From the NCBI GenBank assembly GCA_036426205.1, contig CM071570.1:76435691-76499690 (forward strand): a DNA stretch of 64,000 nt. The letters run 5' to 3'. The stretch comes from Ascaphus truei. Its lineage: Eukaryota; Chordata; Amphibia; Anura; Ascaphidae. The notes under the pieces are model-generated. The model saw only the letters and a list, made by a program, of their open reading frames with translations, was not told where the DNA came from and ran no database searches. The position numbers and the translations under genes are program-made. Of the stretch, positions 45,701-64,000 are shown in pieces. Position 1 is the stretch's first letter. Each line of letters starts with the position of its first letter.

Positions 45701-48437
45701 TAAACATGATCCAATCCCAGATAATAGTCCCACCGCCAGAATAAACATGTATCCAATCCCAGGTACTAGTCCACCGCCAGAATAAACATGTATCCAACTC
45801 CAGGATAATCCCACCTCAGAATAAACATGTATCCAATTCAGTTACTAGTCCCACTGCCAGAATAAACATGTATCCAACTCCAGGTACTGTCCCACCGCCA
45901 GAATAAACATGGCATCAACTCCAGGTACTAGTCCCACCTCCAGAATAAAAATGTATCCAATTCAGGTACTGTCCCACCGCCAGAATAACATGTATCCAAC
46001 TCAGGTACTAGTCCCACCGCCAGCAGAATAAACACGTATCCAACTCCAGGTACTAATCCCACCCAGAATAAACATGTATCCAATTCCAGGTACTAGTCCA
46101 CCGCCGAATAACATGTATCCAACTCCAGGTAATAGTCCCACGCCAGAATAAAAATGGATCCAACTCCAGGTACTAGTCCCACCGCCAGAAAAAAGCATAA
46201 CTCCAGGTACTAGTCCCACCTCAGAATAAACATGTATCCAATTCATGGTACTAGTCCCACCGCCAGAATAAAACATGTATCCAGCTTCCAGGTACTAGTC
46301 CCACCGCCAGAATAAACATGTATCCAATCCAGGTACTAATCCCACGCCAGAAATAAAATGTATCCAACTCAGGTACTAGTCCCACCACCAGAAAAACATG
46401 ATATCCAGCTCCAGGTACTAGTCCCACGCCAGAATAAACACGTAATCCAACTCCAGGTACTTGTCCACCGCCAGAATAAACATGTATCCAACTCCAGGTA
46501 ATAGTCCCACGCCAGAATAAACATGTATCCAACTCCAGGTAATAGTCCACCGCAGAAAACATGTATCCAACTCCAGGTAATAGTCCACCGCCAGAATAAA
46601 CTGTATCCAACTCCAGGTACTAGTCCCACCGCCAGAATAAAAATGTATCCAATTCCAGGTACTAGTCCCACCGCCCAGAATAAAAATGTATCCAACCCAG
46701 GTACTAGTCCAACCAGAAAAAATAAACATGTATCCAGCTCCAGGTACTAGTCCCACACCAGAATAAAACATGTATCCAATCCAGGTACTAGTCCCACCTC
46801 CAGAATAATAACATGTATCCAATTCAGGTAATAGTCCCACCGCCAGAATAAACATGGATCCAGCCAGGTACAGTCCCACCAGAATAAACATGTATCCAAC
46901 TCCAGGTAATAGTCCCACCGCCAGAATAAACATGTATCCAACTCGGTTACTAGTCCCACCGCCCAGAATAATAAAACAATGTATCCAATCCCAGGTACTA
47001 GTCCCACCGCCAGAATAAACATGTATCCAACTCCAGGTACTAGGTCCCACCGCCAGAATAAACATGTATCAATCCCAGGTACTAGTCCCACCGCCAGAAT
47101 TAAACATGTATCCAATCCCAGGTACTAGCCCACCTCCAGAATAAACCTGTATCCAACTCCAGGTAATAGTCCCACGCCCGAATAACATGTATCCAATCCC
47201 AGGTACTAGTCCCACCGCCAGAATAAACATGTATCCAGCTCCAGGTACAAGTCCCACCGCCAGAATAAACATGTATCCAATTCCAGGTACTAGTCCCACC
47301 TCCAGAATAAACATGTATCCAATCCCAGGTACTAGTCCACCGCCAGAATAAACATGTATCCAGCCCCGCGTTACTATCCCACCCCGACACAGAAATAAAC
47401 AATGTATCAATTCCAGGTACTAGTCCCACCTCCAGATAAACATGGATCCAATCCAGGTACTGTCCCACCGCCAGAATAAACAGTATCCAGCTAGGTACTA
47501 GTCCCACCGCCAGAATAAAACATGTATCCATCCCAGGTACTAGTCCCACCACCAGAATAAACATGGTATCCAGCTCAGGGTACAAGTCCCACCGCCAGAA
47601 TAAACATGTATCCAAATCCAGGTACTAGTCCCACACCCAGAATAAACATGTATCCAACTCCAGGTAACAAGTCCCACCGCCAGAATAAACATGTATCCAA
47701 CTCCAGGTTACTAGTCCCACCGCCAGCCAGAATAAAACATGTATCCAACTCAGGTACTAGTTCCCACCGCCGAAAAACATGTAATCCAATCCAGGTACTA
47801 GTCCCACCACCGAAATAAAAACATGTATCCACCAGGTACTAGTCTCACCGCCAGAATAAAACATGTATCCAATCCCAGGTACTAGTTATCACAGCCAGAA
47901 TTACGTATCCCAATATCAGGTATGTCCACCGCCAGGAATACTGATATCCAACTCCAGGTACTAGTCCCACCGCCAGAATAAACATGTATCCAATTCCAGG
48001 TACTAGTCCCACCGCCAGAATAAACATGTATCCAACTCCAGAAACTAGTCCCACCTCCAGAATAAACATGTATCCAACTCCAGGTACTTGTCCCACCGCC
48101 AGAATAAACATGTATCCAATTCCAGGTACAAGTCCCACCTCCAGAATAAACATGTATCCAATCCCAGGTACTAGTCCCACCTCCAGAATAAACATGTATC
48201 CAGCTCCCGGTACTAATCCCACCGCCAGAATAAACATGTATCCAACTCGAGGTACTAGTCCCACCGCCAGAATAAACATGTATCCAGCTCCAGGTACTAG
48301 TCCCACCGCCAGAATAAACATGTATCCAACTCCAGGTACTAATCCCACCGCCAGAATAAACATGTATCCAACTTCAGGTACTAGTCCCACGGCCAGAATA
48401 AACATGTATCCAACTCCAGGTACTAGTCCCACGGCCA
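42753..48437 (+). repeat. 42-bp minisatellite, about 135 units
   Basis: Unit of type ataaacatgtatccaactcc + aggtactagtcccaccgccaga, about 5.7 kb in all. Variable sites: aactcc/aattcc/aatccc/agctcc and accgcc/acctcc/accacc. Because 42 is a multiple of three, clean stretches translate as 14-residue repeats on both strands (MYPTPGTSPTARIN plus, GYMFILAVGLVPGV minus); these are not genes. Units at the left edge (to about 42,880) and right edge (from about 47,950) are regular, whereas the interior has very frequent one-base deletions and insertions. Confidence 0.95.
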
Positions 48438-49986
48438 CGATTCATCATCTTTCTAATTACAATATAGACTTTCTTGCTGATCTCTAAGAGAAGGTATCAG
48501 AGCGCAGTTATTGTAATTTCCTCCCACAAAAACAGCTATGATTTATATATACTCCCAACCAAAATAATATATACTTCACTGTTTGGGGTTCCAGTGATAC
48601 ATTACATACTGATCCATAGATACTAAACAGTGCTATGTCGCTAAACACCCTCCATTCCATTGACTTGAAAAGGCCTTAAAGGACTTACTCATCTGTGCTG
48701 GATGCGGTCCTATGAAATAGCACTGCCTAGTAAATAGAGCCACTATGTTATAAGAAACACAATGCAGCCCCAGACAATTATCCATCATGTTTATTGTGAG
48801 ACTGAGCCTGACCAAGGGGTCAGTTCCCTAAACGTTACGTAGTTGAGGATAAGGGTTTCCCGCTCTCTGGTCTGTATTTTGTGTATGTTATTTTGTATAT
48901 GTAATGCATTTTTTGCACATTGAAACAATCAGGTTTTTTTAATATGTATTTATCTTTCTAGAGTGTAGTGTGTTTTTGTCTAACCTCATTTGAGGGTGAG
49001 TTGTCTGTAGATTATCTTTGGCAGGTTGTGTCACCATCCCACTTTAGACATTGTTTGCACCTGATTCATACATTTGTTGTGATTTTGCTATTTTATTTCG
49101 TTTGAGTGCTTCCTCTTTTTTTAATTGTGATTTTGCGAAGTCCCAGTAAAGAAATCCAGTGGCAGGTGGGTCACACAATTTGGTCCTTGTGCTGGTCCAT
49201 GTGTTGACCTGTTTTAGAAATCATTCCAAAAGGGAATTACCCAGATTTCAATTAATAAACCTTTTGTCCTTCATTCAGTTAGGAATTGGCCAGCAGACAC
49301 TGTTGGATTCGTTTCATGGCTGCTGTATTGTACTGTCAGTCTAATTATGCTTCTCTTTCTTCAGGATAACAAGGCACTTTGTAACATATTTCACATGGAC
49401 ATGTTTTTCTGCTCATGTCTGAGATGATTTCACAGTATGCACCATATTTAATGGTTAATCCTATTGCTTTAGACTGCATTAACACTTGATCTGCCAGTGG
49501 GGCCTGCAACACATTACAAAACAAAAGGGTTCAGGCTTTGTATCACCTTTTAAAAACTGACATACATCAATTTTCATTGAAAAAAAAGTCATTTTGAGCA
49601 TATGTAATAATATTGAATAAGGACCAGACATCGGTATAAAAACACCAATTAAAAGCAGAGGAAGAGCCAACTGCAGACTGAAGCACTGTAGTTCTTTCAC
49701 CTCTTGTTCTTATTTGCATCATTGATAGAATAGGGAGTAAAAAGTATCACTGCTTTTTGTATTTACTCACTTACCGTTCCAATTTTTACCACTGTTGGTG
49801 TGTCACAATGGGACGGTAGCCCCTCTGACAGCTAAAAAGATTTATTTATTTAGGAAGCCTCTGTCCCTTCTGCTTTCTACGTATACCTATTGTATCCTCT
49901 CAGATATATTGTAGTCCATATTTCACTACGGCAGGAAGCCTCACCGCAGATTCCAGCGTACACTCGGGCAGGCGCATGGAGTGTAA
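48438..49986. other. AT-rich spacer with one hammerhead-like string
   Basis: No exon recognised. At 48,811-48,845 the plus strand reads gcctgaccaaggggtcagtt then ccctaaacgttacgtag, a degenerate core-like string similar to those in PLE tails. Confidence 0.45.
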
Positions 49987-50319
49987 GGCCATGATTATAC
50001 TCGCGGTGTGCGTGTGCGCGATGCCACGTGCCGCCGGAACAAATCAATGTAATTCAATGCAGCTGCACATAGTTCATGCGTGATGCGAGCGCTGCAGAGC
50101 GGCCGCGTGAGCGTTTCTCAAGAAGATTTGACATTTGGATTTAGCCACGCAGCGGCCGTGTCACATGAGCGATTCAGCCAATGACGGCAAACCGCACATG
50201 TGACATCATGGTCACGCCTCCCTGTCGCCTCCCGATGCCTCCTGGCTGCAGTGCAGGTTTCACGCGCAACGCGTGACATCATGTGGTTGTGTGCGCGAGC
50301 ATTCACTATAACCGAGGCC
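49987..50319. mobile_element. PIF/Harbinger-like MITE, TAA duplication
   Basis: 333 bp flanked by TAA (49,984-49,986, 50,320-50,322), ends ggccatgattata and, in reverse complement, ggcctcggttata. GC-rich interior with gcagcggccg / cggccgc strings in opposite orientation. Same class as the elements at 6,321 and 10,956. Confidence 0.8.
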
Positions 50320-50322
50320 TAA

Positions 50323-51652
50323 TGAAACCCACAAAATCAGCCGCCAAAAATTAATTACAAGCAGGGCTTGCTGCCCGAAATGTCACCTTTTTTTGTAGCT
50401 TGTAATATTTTCTCAATGTAATACATTCGATTTTATTTGACTAAAGAAGTGCAGTGACTGGCTTTGCGTCGCTGTGCAGTTCAGCCTCAGCGGCTGCTTC
50501 TTAACTGGCTGTAGCAAATTGATATTGTTGCCACGGCCCTAGTAAACCGGGTTACATTGTATTAGTACCATCGGTGTAGTCTGTTGTTAATCATTTCAAT
50601 GTTAATGCTAAACTCCATGGCTTCTGCTGTTTTCCATCAATCACATTAAAGAGGTAGATGACACTGACCGAAATTAAGGACATTTCCTTTTTTAGGACTA
50701 GGGTTTATGTCCATAGGTATCCAAGTGTTAACATTTATTGAAGATAAACAATAATTTGCCCTTAAAATAGTAAAATCACTAAACACAGATTATGCTGGGG
50801 AACAAGCCAAGAAGTCTAATAACAGTATGAGTGGTGCTGTAGTCGACTTTTTGTTGGGGGGGTGGGACAACCAGTATAGGTAAAGATTGCAGATTGAGAA
50901 TATCAGTTCTCTCTCATCCAGCTAATTCATCATGGACTAGACTAAACCATACTGCACAAACTCACACAGAGGTCATAAGGATTGGCATAATAACCCAACT
51001 TGGCCAGCAATGATGATCACCACTATTCAGACACTTCCAATTAACAACACCATTGTGGTGCTACCATTGACCCTCTGTTGACCTCGTGCCCTTGCTCCTC
51101 ATCATACCCAAATTATCTCACACCTAGGGGCACTATGACTAGCTACCATACTCGCTGGTATCTCCACTCCCACTACACACCCCATCACTCACCATAGCTA
51201 AATCTTTCTACTGAAGGAAACCTCAATTAGCTGCGCACCTTTGGTCATATTAACTAACCAGTGGGCCTTTGTATCTTCCTATCACTTTTGCACTATGAGA
51301 AACCCACAGTCTCTATTTGTCCCCCACACTGCTTCAATTATTTGATCAACGTGGTCACTTTGACCAGTACCAGCTGTAATATGCTTTGATCCCCAGTTTC
51401 TGTTTAAAACCTTTTTTTCTAGATGCTTTGTAACCGGACCAATAAATTAAACCAGGCTGGATGTTATCCATGAATTTGTTCTACTATATGGGGACATCCC
51501 ATTGTATCGTTTCCTTTTTAATATTCAACGTCTGTATGCATCACGTTGTTGAGGCAGGAATTCCCTCCTCTTATAATCTTCTTCTTGAATATTGTGTCCC
51601 TATCCATATATTACATTTATATTGCCATGAACTTTTATACTATACATTAAGT
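50323..51652. other. Spacer without recognised gene
   Basis: Moderately AT-rich, no coding or repeat signature that I can identify. Confidence 0.45.
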
Positions 51653-51818
51653 CAGTGGTGCTCAACTCCATTTCTCAAGTCCCCCTCCAACAGGTGAGGT
51701 TTTTAGGATATCCCAGCTTCAGCACAGAGACTGATTAGACCACCTGTGCTGAAGCAGGGATATCCTGCAAACCTGACCCATTGGGGGGGGGCTTGAGCAC
51801 TGGCGTTGAGCACCCCTG
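51653..51818. mobile_element. hAT MITE with perfect 8-bp duplication
   Basis: 166 bp with ends cagtggtgctcaactcc and, in reverse complement, caggggtgctcaacgcc, flanked by cattaagt at 51,645-51,652 and 51,819-51,826. Self-complementary centre (ttcagcacagag..gtgctgaagcaggg). Confidence 0.92.
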
Positions 51819-52372
51819 CATTAAGTGGCTGTATACTCGGAAACAGAAGTACTGCACAATGGTAATAATATGGTCAACTAGTTTATGGTCATCGTGATAA
51901 TCACACCAAACGATTCCTGCAGAAGTCAATGATGAAAGTGGTTCATTTCACGTCCCATGAGCAGGATTCCCCAATGTTGTATTATTTCAGCTAAATTGTG
52001 AGGCATTAGATACAGCATCTGAGCAGAGTCCAACTTACAGAGAGGAAACATACAGAAAACTTTTATTGGTTTATGCATAATAAATATATAATCAAATATA
52101 GCAACCAGAGATTCGGGGGAAATCAGACTACCAAAGTGCTTCAAGACATAAATAGTAAAAGGCTGAGAAACAAGCCCAAAATAACAACACTGTTTTACAG
52201 ACAATCAAGATAGTTACAAAACGTTTCCTATTGTTTCTGTACAAAATATAGAACACTTTTTCTTAAAAAAGATCATGTCTCCCATTAATGTGTGAACATC
52301 ATGTATCTTATGCTATGCATAGCTGGTGTGTAATAGTATGGGACACCCAATGATTATATATATATATACACA

Positions 52373-52529
52373 CAGTGGTCGACAAATCGCCAAAAAATCT
52401 ACTCGCCGAACAAAAAAATCTACTCGCCACCTAGTACCACATGTGTGCTGCTTGGGCCAATAGGAGCTCGCCACGATGTTAAATCCACTCGCCCGGGGCG
52501 TGCAAATTGTATAGTTTTGTCGAACACTG
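52373..52529. mobile_element. Tc1/mariner-like MITE, second copy
   Basis: 157 bp, cagtggtcgacaaatcgcc at the left and ..gttttgtcgaacactg at the right, next to TA-rich tracts. Closely related to 24,311-24,466, including the aaaaaatctactcgcc pair. Confidence 0.8.
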
Positions 52530-52570
52530 TATATAATATATAATATATATATATATATAATATATAATAT

Positions 52571-52737
52571 ATGTTTACAGAGCTTGAGACAAAAGGTGGC
52601 GCTGTGTGCTCATTTGCATGTCATTTCCCAGAATCCTGTTGCAGTGGAAACGCTGTGTGCTGGGCGATAATGGGGAAAGACAGGGTTGCAGACCTGTCTA
52701 AGACATGCAAATTAGAATACAGTAATATTTACAGTTG

Positions 52738-52774
<37 letters not shown>

Positions 52775-53640
52775 TATATATTTACTGCAACTCTACCAGC
52801 AGCAGGTAGAGCTAGAATGGATCAAATCTGAAAACTGCGCCAGATTTCTAAAGGAAAATATGCCATTTCTTACATCTTTTTTTTTTTTTGGCTTACATTT
52901 CTGTGCCAGAATTACCCAAAAGGAAATACTCCCATTCTCCCCCTACCCAACATATAAAAAAAATCTGTCAAAGTTTAGCAGTTTTTTTTTTCCCCAGCAA
53001 AAGTCGACGTGGTCATTTATCAAAGTCTCTTGGTTGAAATACTAGTGGGACATAATGGCGCCTATCTGGGTTGCAGGCACCTTGGGCAGTGAAAGGGTTA
53101 AACGATGGCAATTTTTTTATTTTTTATTATTCCATTGATACCTTGAGTCTGGGGCTGTTTCTGTGCAGCAATTTTGCATCGAGGCGGTTGTGTAGCGCCG
53201 GTGGCTGCATTTGGAGAGCTGACAAAAATTGGATGTGGGTCATATACAGTACAAACATTACAAACTGGTGCAAGCTTGAAGTTCTGCTGACGTTTTCCTA
53301 GTGTGATTTACTGGAGTTTTTTTTTGGCCCAGATTTAGTGGGTCTGGCAGCTGGGAATTTGGGGCAAAGAAGCAGCACCAATTGTATTTACTTAATACAG
53401 ATAGATAAAAGGGGGTGTTGTAATCAAAAAGCTGTGTAATGCGGCAGACATGTGCTTATAGGGCTCCATGTTAAAATGGACAAGAAGCAAAAAGTGACGC
53501 ACTGTGTTCTCATTTGCATGTCATTACCCAGAATCCCTTGCTGCGGTGGGAGCACTGTGTGCTAGGTGATAATGGTAGGAAGGCAGGGCTGCAGACCTAT
53601 CTGAGACTTGTGAATGTGCTCACAAGTGGTATTTTTATTT
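52571..53640 (+). repeat. Two copies of an approximately 130-bp repeat containing ATTTGCAT
   Basis: 52,578-52,720 and 53,487-53,625 share gctcatttgcatgtcatt, cccagaatcc, ctgtgtgct.ggtgataatgg and cagggctgcagacct-type phrases in the same order and orientation, about 910 bp apart. A (TA)n tract lies at 52,739-52,771. No gene between them. Confidence 0.65.
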
Positions 53641-55165
53641 GCTGTACACTGTGCGCTGGAAGGTTTATGTCACTTTTTTTACTCGCCATAACTTTCTCTG
53701 TGTCTGGGTGTTCTATGCAAATGTACCCAATACAGCAAGTAAGAATAATTTGTAGTAAATATGGATAAAGGTGTGTTTTTGTAAACACTGTACTGACTGC
53801 CTTTAACTGCCAGGTACTGTATTGGGTGAGCTACACAGCAGAGCAAACTTCTCATTCACAATAAGGATTGTCAATACAAGTCTTCTTAAAACCAAGACAA
53901 ACGTGAATTACCAAGAGAGTTTTTTCTTGTGTTAATAAATAACCACCTGTGTGTTATATCAAGAGAGCACATAATATTTCACTTTTATACCACACATTAT
54001 TCTGGACTATATGGGAACGTGATGGTAAATATGTTTGGGAAGGAATTATTTCGGAACAACGCGGATTGGAGGATATTCAAAGATGTCATCTGGCTACTTC
54101 CAAACAAGCACAAAAACCAGTGTTATATTTCTCCAAGAATGCAAATGTCAAGAGACTTGGATAAATTATCAGAACTTTTTGGAACAATTTTAATCCTAAC
54201 ACGGTGGGGATTTATTTATCAATTGCAAGAAAAAAAATGTTAGAAAGCAAAAGTATGTATTTAGCATGTGCTTTGTCTTGAACTGAACTGAGAAAATCTG
54301 CCAATGTTTTCGAGGCTTTTTTTTACATGCAGTTGTGTACACTTTGTCACTGAGCTGGAAGATTTATGATCCCTTCATAGTAATGAATACAGTTTTGGAG
54401 GATCATTCCCAAAACACACGGTCTACAGTTAAGTGCATGTTAATGAGTATAAGAAAAGCAGGCTGCATAGGGGTTTCTCTCCAGGAAACTAGCACCACAT
54501 CAGCTGCTGCTTTGTATTGCCCGCTGGAGGGAGACCCCGGGGCTATATTGTGTCCGCAGGTATAGTATTCTTACATAACGAGTTAATTCTGGGATCGGGG
54601 GTCCCTGGAGGTCGCTGGCCATAGCTTCCAGTTCAGGCTGCTGCTTTAATGTTGGATTCAAATGTTACTGTGGTTTCGTCCCAGTTGCCTGGTTTTAAAA
54701 AGAATAGGGGTATTTTCATTTCTAATACCACCATTCATTATTCAATCTTCTTTGTACTGGTGTAACAGTGCAATTGAAATGTAGTAGATTTACCCTACAC
54801 CTGGGCCAATTTTACGATGATCCCACAAACGTCCTCCACTTCTTCAAAGGAGAAGAAACAGTAAATAGTATCATGGATTAGCTATTGCTATTTCATTTAC
54901 TCTAAATAATCAAAGCACTACTAGTTGATAGCAGTAACAGCGTCCACTCTGACCTTGGGAACGCCTTACAAATCTCATAGTATGAAAGAAACTAGGAAAT
55001 CAAAATGCCTTTTAAAAAAATCTTCGGAAAATGCTTTTTCAAATATTTCTACAATAATTAGTGTCCATGATTGTTCATTGTATCATATCAGTGGCATGGC
55101 CCTCTCGTTTGATTCCTCCCCCTACCTTGATCTGTGCATGGCGACTGCCCTAAATAGTACCCCTT
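53641..55165. other. Region downstream of VSX1
   Basis: AT-rich; may include the VSX1 3' UTR. No additional exon recognised. Confidence 0.4.
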
Positions 55166-61853
<6,688 letters not shown>

Positions 61854-62060
61854 GATTAGGTACTAAATTTAGTTTCTCTTTATTGCGGCTCCCAAGCTGA
61901 TGTAGAGGATGGAAGAGGTCAGGGCTGGGTGGGGGTTTTTTATGTTGCTCCCCAGCTCCAATCAGCTCCTGGACATGCCCCTCACAGTACAGGGAGAGGG
62001 TCCCACCTCCCTCCCAATCCCAAAGGATTAATTGGCACCAATTTCCCCCCTTAATCTGAT
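61854..62060 (-). promoter_or_regulatory. Putative VSX1 proximal promoter with homeodomain-type sites
   Basis: Upstream of the VSX1 ATG. Read on the minus strand, an A-rich TATA-like string (cataaaaa) lies at 61936-61943, about 85 bp before the ATG. At 62025-62035 the minus strand reads CCAATTAATCC, which overlaps a Q50-type AATTA core with a K50/OTX-CRX-type TAATCC. Another AGATTAAG lies nearby (about 62054-62061). OTX/CRX and VSX factors bind such motifs in retina. The motifs are visible; their function is inference. Confidence 0.35.
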
Positions 62061-62335
62061 AAATTCCCTGGCTCTATCCTCACTCCACCTCCTATTTCGC
62101 TCTCCCTCCTCGGCCTGCACCCTGTGGTCATTTCTTTTTCTCTTTTTTTTTTGTCCACAGATTTCACTTAACTTTACATCTGCTGAGAAGACCTTTTGTC
62201 TATTAGTGAATGGGATAGAGTGACCTAACACAGCGAGTTAAAACCACTCCCTTTAATTCCTCCCTGATTGATTCTGACACATAACTACCAGACCCCGACA
62301 GGGGGTGCTGATATTACCAACACCAGCAGGAAAAT

Positions 62336-62361
62336 GGGGGGGGGGGGGGGGGGGGGGGGGG
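62336..62361 (+). repeat. Poly-G run (26 G)
   Basis: Uninterrupted run of 26 G, about 480 bp upstream of the VSX1 start codon. Capable of G-quadruplex formation in principle; the length may be inexact in the assembly. Confidence 0.9.
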
Positions 62362-63140
62362 AACGGGTAGCCCTTCTGAGGATTGAGGGGCATGTATGCA
62401 ACCCAGGAAGGGAAAGTAGTTATTCTGGAAAGTATCTAGTTTAACTTTGTCCAAAAAAGATCTTCAACTCCCTTATTTTTATATGTTACACCTTCCACCA
62501 CCCCTAACACTCCTGTCTTCATACAGTATGAAGGGAGGATTGACTTTAAAACGTGTCTCCTTGTGAGGTATTTTAACATGTACAGGTGGATGATAATATC
62601 AAAGGTGTTAGGATGCTATTATTGTAGGTATTTCTTTTTAGGACTGCAGCAGAGCTACCAATTCAACCTTTTCCAAATGATAATCCCTCAATGAAGGGTT
62701 CTTAAATGTACAGTTTTCTGTATGCTTTGCCCCTCAAACTTCCATGTATTTCAAACGGGTCTTTTATATATAAAAACTAGACCTCCCTTTTAATACCGAG
62801 GCTGTGGTTTAATTATTTTGATGTACTGTAGGCAGTAAGATTAAACTCCAAGATTTGAATATAATGTTTTTCATGTTAGGAATTTGTATTTCTCCTAAAT
62901 TAGGGGATTAGTCCTGTATGTATACTTTCAGAGGGGCCTGAAATATAGATAGATAGACAGACAGACAGAGATGTAGACCGCCTCCTGTTCCCCCAGATAA
63001 CACATGATATCCTGTGATAATTCGTAATATCACAGAGATGTCATAGGATTCAATGGCAATGATAATGCAGACTGTCCTAACATACTGTATCCCACCAGAG
63101 GGAAAACAATAAAGTGTGGTGTGTGTGTGTGTGTGTGTGT

Positions 63141-63172
<32 letters not shown>

Positions 63173-64000
63173 GTGTTGTGTGTGTGGTGTGTGTGTGTGT
63201 GTGTTGTGTGTGTGTGTGATATATATATATATATAATAAAAGTTTGCGACGTGAGGCAACATGTTTACCTTATCCAGCGTACAGTATATCGCGTGCACTG
63301 TAAAGAAAGGGACTACACATGCAACGCACTTATAAAAGTCACAGACAAAATAAAAGTTAACAGATACGGGTTATGCCGGCACTGAACATTGTACAACGTG
63401 GCACATGTAGTCAGACAGTGGGTGCAATGTAAGTGCATTCAGTATGCCTTCCTATTTACAGTGTTTATAGTTTATATTTGCTGGAAAAGGACTCCCAGCA
63501 GTTTCATTTAGCAAAGTTTTGCAATCTGTAACAGTCCCCTTACTTAAGGGGTTTAACATCAGGGGGAAGCTTGTCAACCTTTGATCACCATTTTTTACTT
63601 GGTTCTGTATGTGGCTGTGCAGCCTCTAATCTGCACACCTGACCTGCTCTGTGACTGTCACTTCTGCTGCTGGTGGCCAGCGGTATATTTCCAATGTGAA
63701 ACCAGACACGGGCATTTTGAGCACAAAGTGGGCAATCCCAGTTGGCAGAGACACACATCTCTCTGAAAAGATTACTCAGCGTCACTTTTCCTGGCTCAGT
63801 TTGGAAAGGGAATCCAGTAAGAGTGAATTAACTCCCCTTACAACCTCTCTCAGCCTCTCCACACACACTGCATTTGGCTCTATATTGACAGGGAGTCTAG
63901 TTTAGAACAGTGCGGTGTTCTTCTGGTAATCTACAAACACACAAACATTTGGAAAGAATACAGTCCACTTCATCGATATATTATTTTATTTGTACCATTC
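62362..64000. other. VSX1 upstream flank
   Basis: Apart from the microsatellite and a short atag/acag run (62,948-62,970), I see no gene. A caggattcaatggcaatgat-type phrase at 63,047-63,063 also occurs near 22,940 and 58,075, so it is a dispersed repeat. Confidence 0.45.
63118..63238 (+). repeat. (GT)n-(AT)n microsatellite
   Basis: About 100 bp of GT repeats interrupted by ggtgtg/ttgtg variants, followed by a short (AT)n at 63,219-63,234. Confidence 0.95.

Noticed and set aside
42753..48437. Possibility that the regular array is a CRISPR
   Set aside because: Units are contiguous with no unique spacers, and the genome is eukaryotic.
42760..48487. Long open frames on both strands through the minisatellite
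   Set aside because: Unit length is a multiple of three, so open frames repeat automatically. Frames break at every indel and have no start context or domain.
51926..52204. 92-codon minus-strand frame (ending LLMGREMNHFHH)
   Set aside because: Looks protein-like but I recognise no family, and no splice or repeat context supports it. Not annotated as a gene.
53929..54243. 104-codon plus-strand frame downstream of VSX1
   Set aside because: No known motif, AT-rich, overlapping a second frame of similar length; likely chance.
63077..63385. Val/Cys and His/Thr-rich frames over the GT repeat
   Set aside because: Translation of a dinucleotide repeat.

Overview
Vertebrate nuclear DNA, most likely from an amphibian and probably a frog. 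The evidence is two recognisable vertebrate genes with canonical GT/AG introns on the minus strand, embedded in a dense and varied transposon landscape: Penelope-like elements (PLEs) with hammerhead-like motifs, L2/CR1-type LINEs, a Ty3/gypsy element, and hAT, PIF/Harbinger and Tc1/mariner MITEs. No bacterial-style operons or CRISPR arrays are seen. The amphibian call is inference.

Genes. VSX1 is complete on the minus strand in five exons between 61,853 (ATG) and 55,166 (stop). The exons join in phase to 345 codons and carry the octapeptide-like motif, a Q50 paired-like homeodomain, the CVC domain and a C-terminal tail. The last two coding exons of ACSS1, a mitochondrial acetyl-CoA synthetase, lie on the same strand at 29,940-29,819 and 22,743-22,567. 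VSX1 and ACSS1 are also neighbours in the same orientation in human, so this is conserved synteny. I could not find the other ACSS1 exons, which should lie between about 30 kb and 55 kb.

Layout. 1-2.3 kb: minus-strand Ty3/gypsy pol and gag. 2.4-2.8 kb: MITE with perfect 19-bp inverted ends. 2.8-3.5 kb: PLE tail. 4.0-7.1 kb: plus-strand LINE split by two hAT-like MITEs, a Harbinger-like MITE and a 136-bp insertion. 7.4-8.65 kb: inverted repeat around a mariner-like MITE. 9.2-12.6 kb: head-to-head PLE pair. 12.5-12.96 kb: cluster of an ATCCGTGGAT-type motif. 14.2-15 kb: unidentified decayed coding sequence. 17.6-19.2 kb: 5' part of a LINE. 20.8-21.75 kb: foldback with a hammerhead-like motif in its loop. 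22.6-29.9 kb: the two ACSS1 exons, whose intron holds a second, much younger head-to-head PLE pair (23.0-28.7 kb). 31-36.2 kb: a decayed Tc1/mariner-type transposon whose transposase has five exons and is divergent from a second, accessory-like coding region. 36.1-36.7 kb: short tandem repeats. 36.7-39.2 kb: GC-rich sequence. 39.5-40.2 kb: LINE 3' end. 42.75-48.44 kb: a 5.7-kb minisatellite with a 42-bp unit. 48.4-55.1 kb: AT-rich spacer with MITEs. 55.2-61.9 kb: VSX1. 62-64 kb: upstream flank with a 26-base G run and a GT/AT microsatellite.

The most unusual items are the intron-bearing transposase with its divergent partner, the two head-to-head PLE pairs with scattered hammerhead-like motifs, an insertion/empty-site pair inside duplicated PLE sequence, and the minisatellite, whose interior looks like unpolished long-read sequence.
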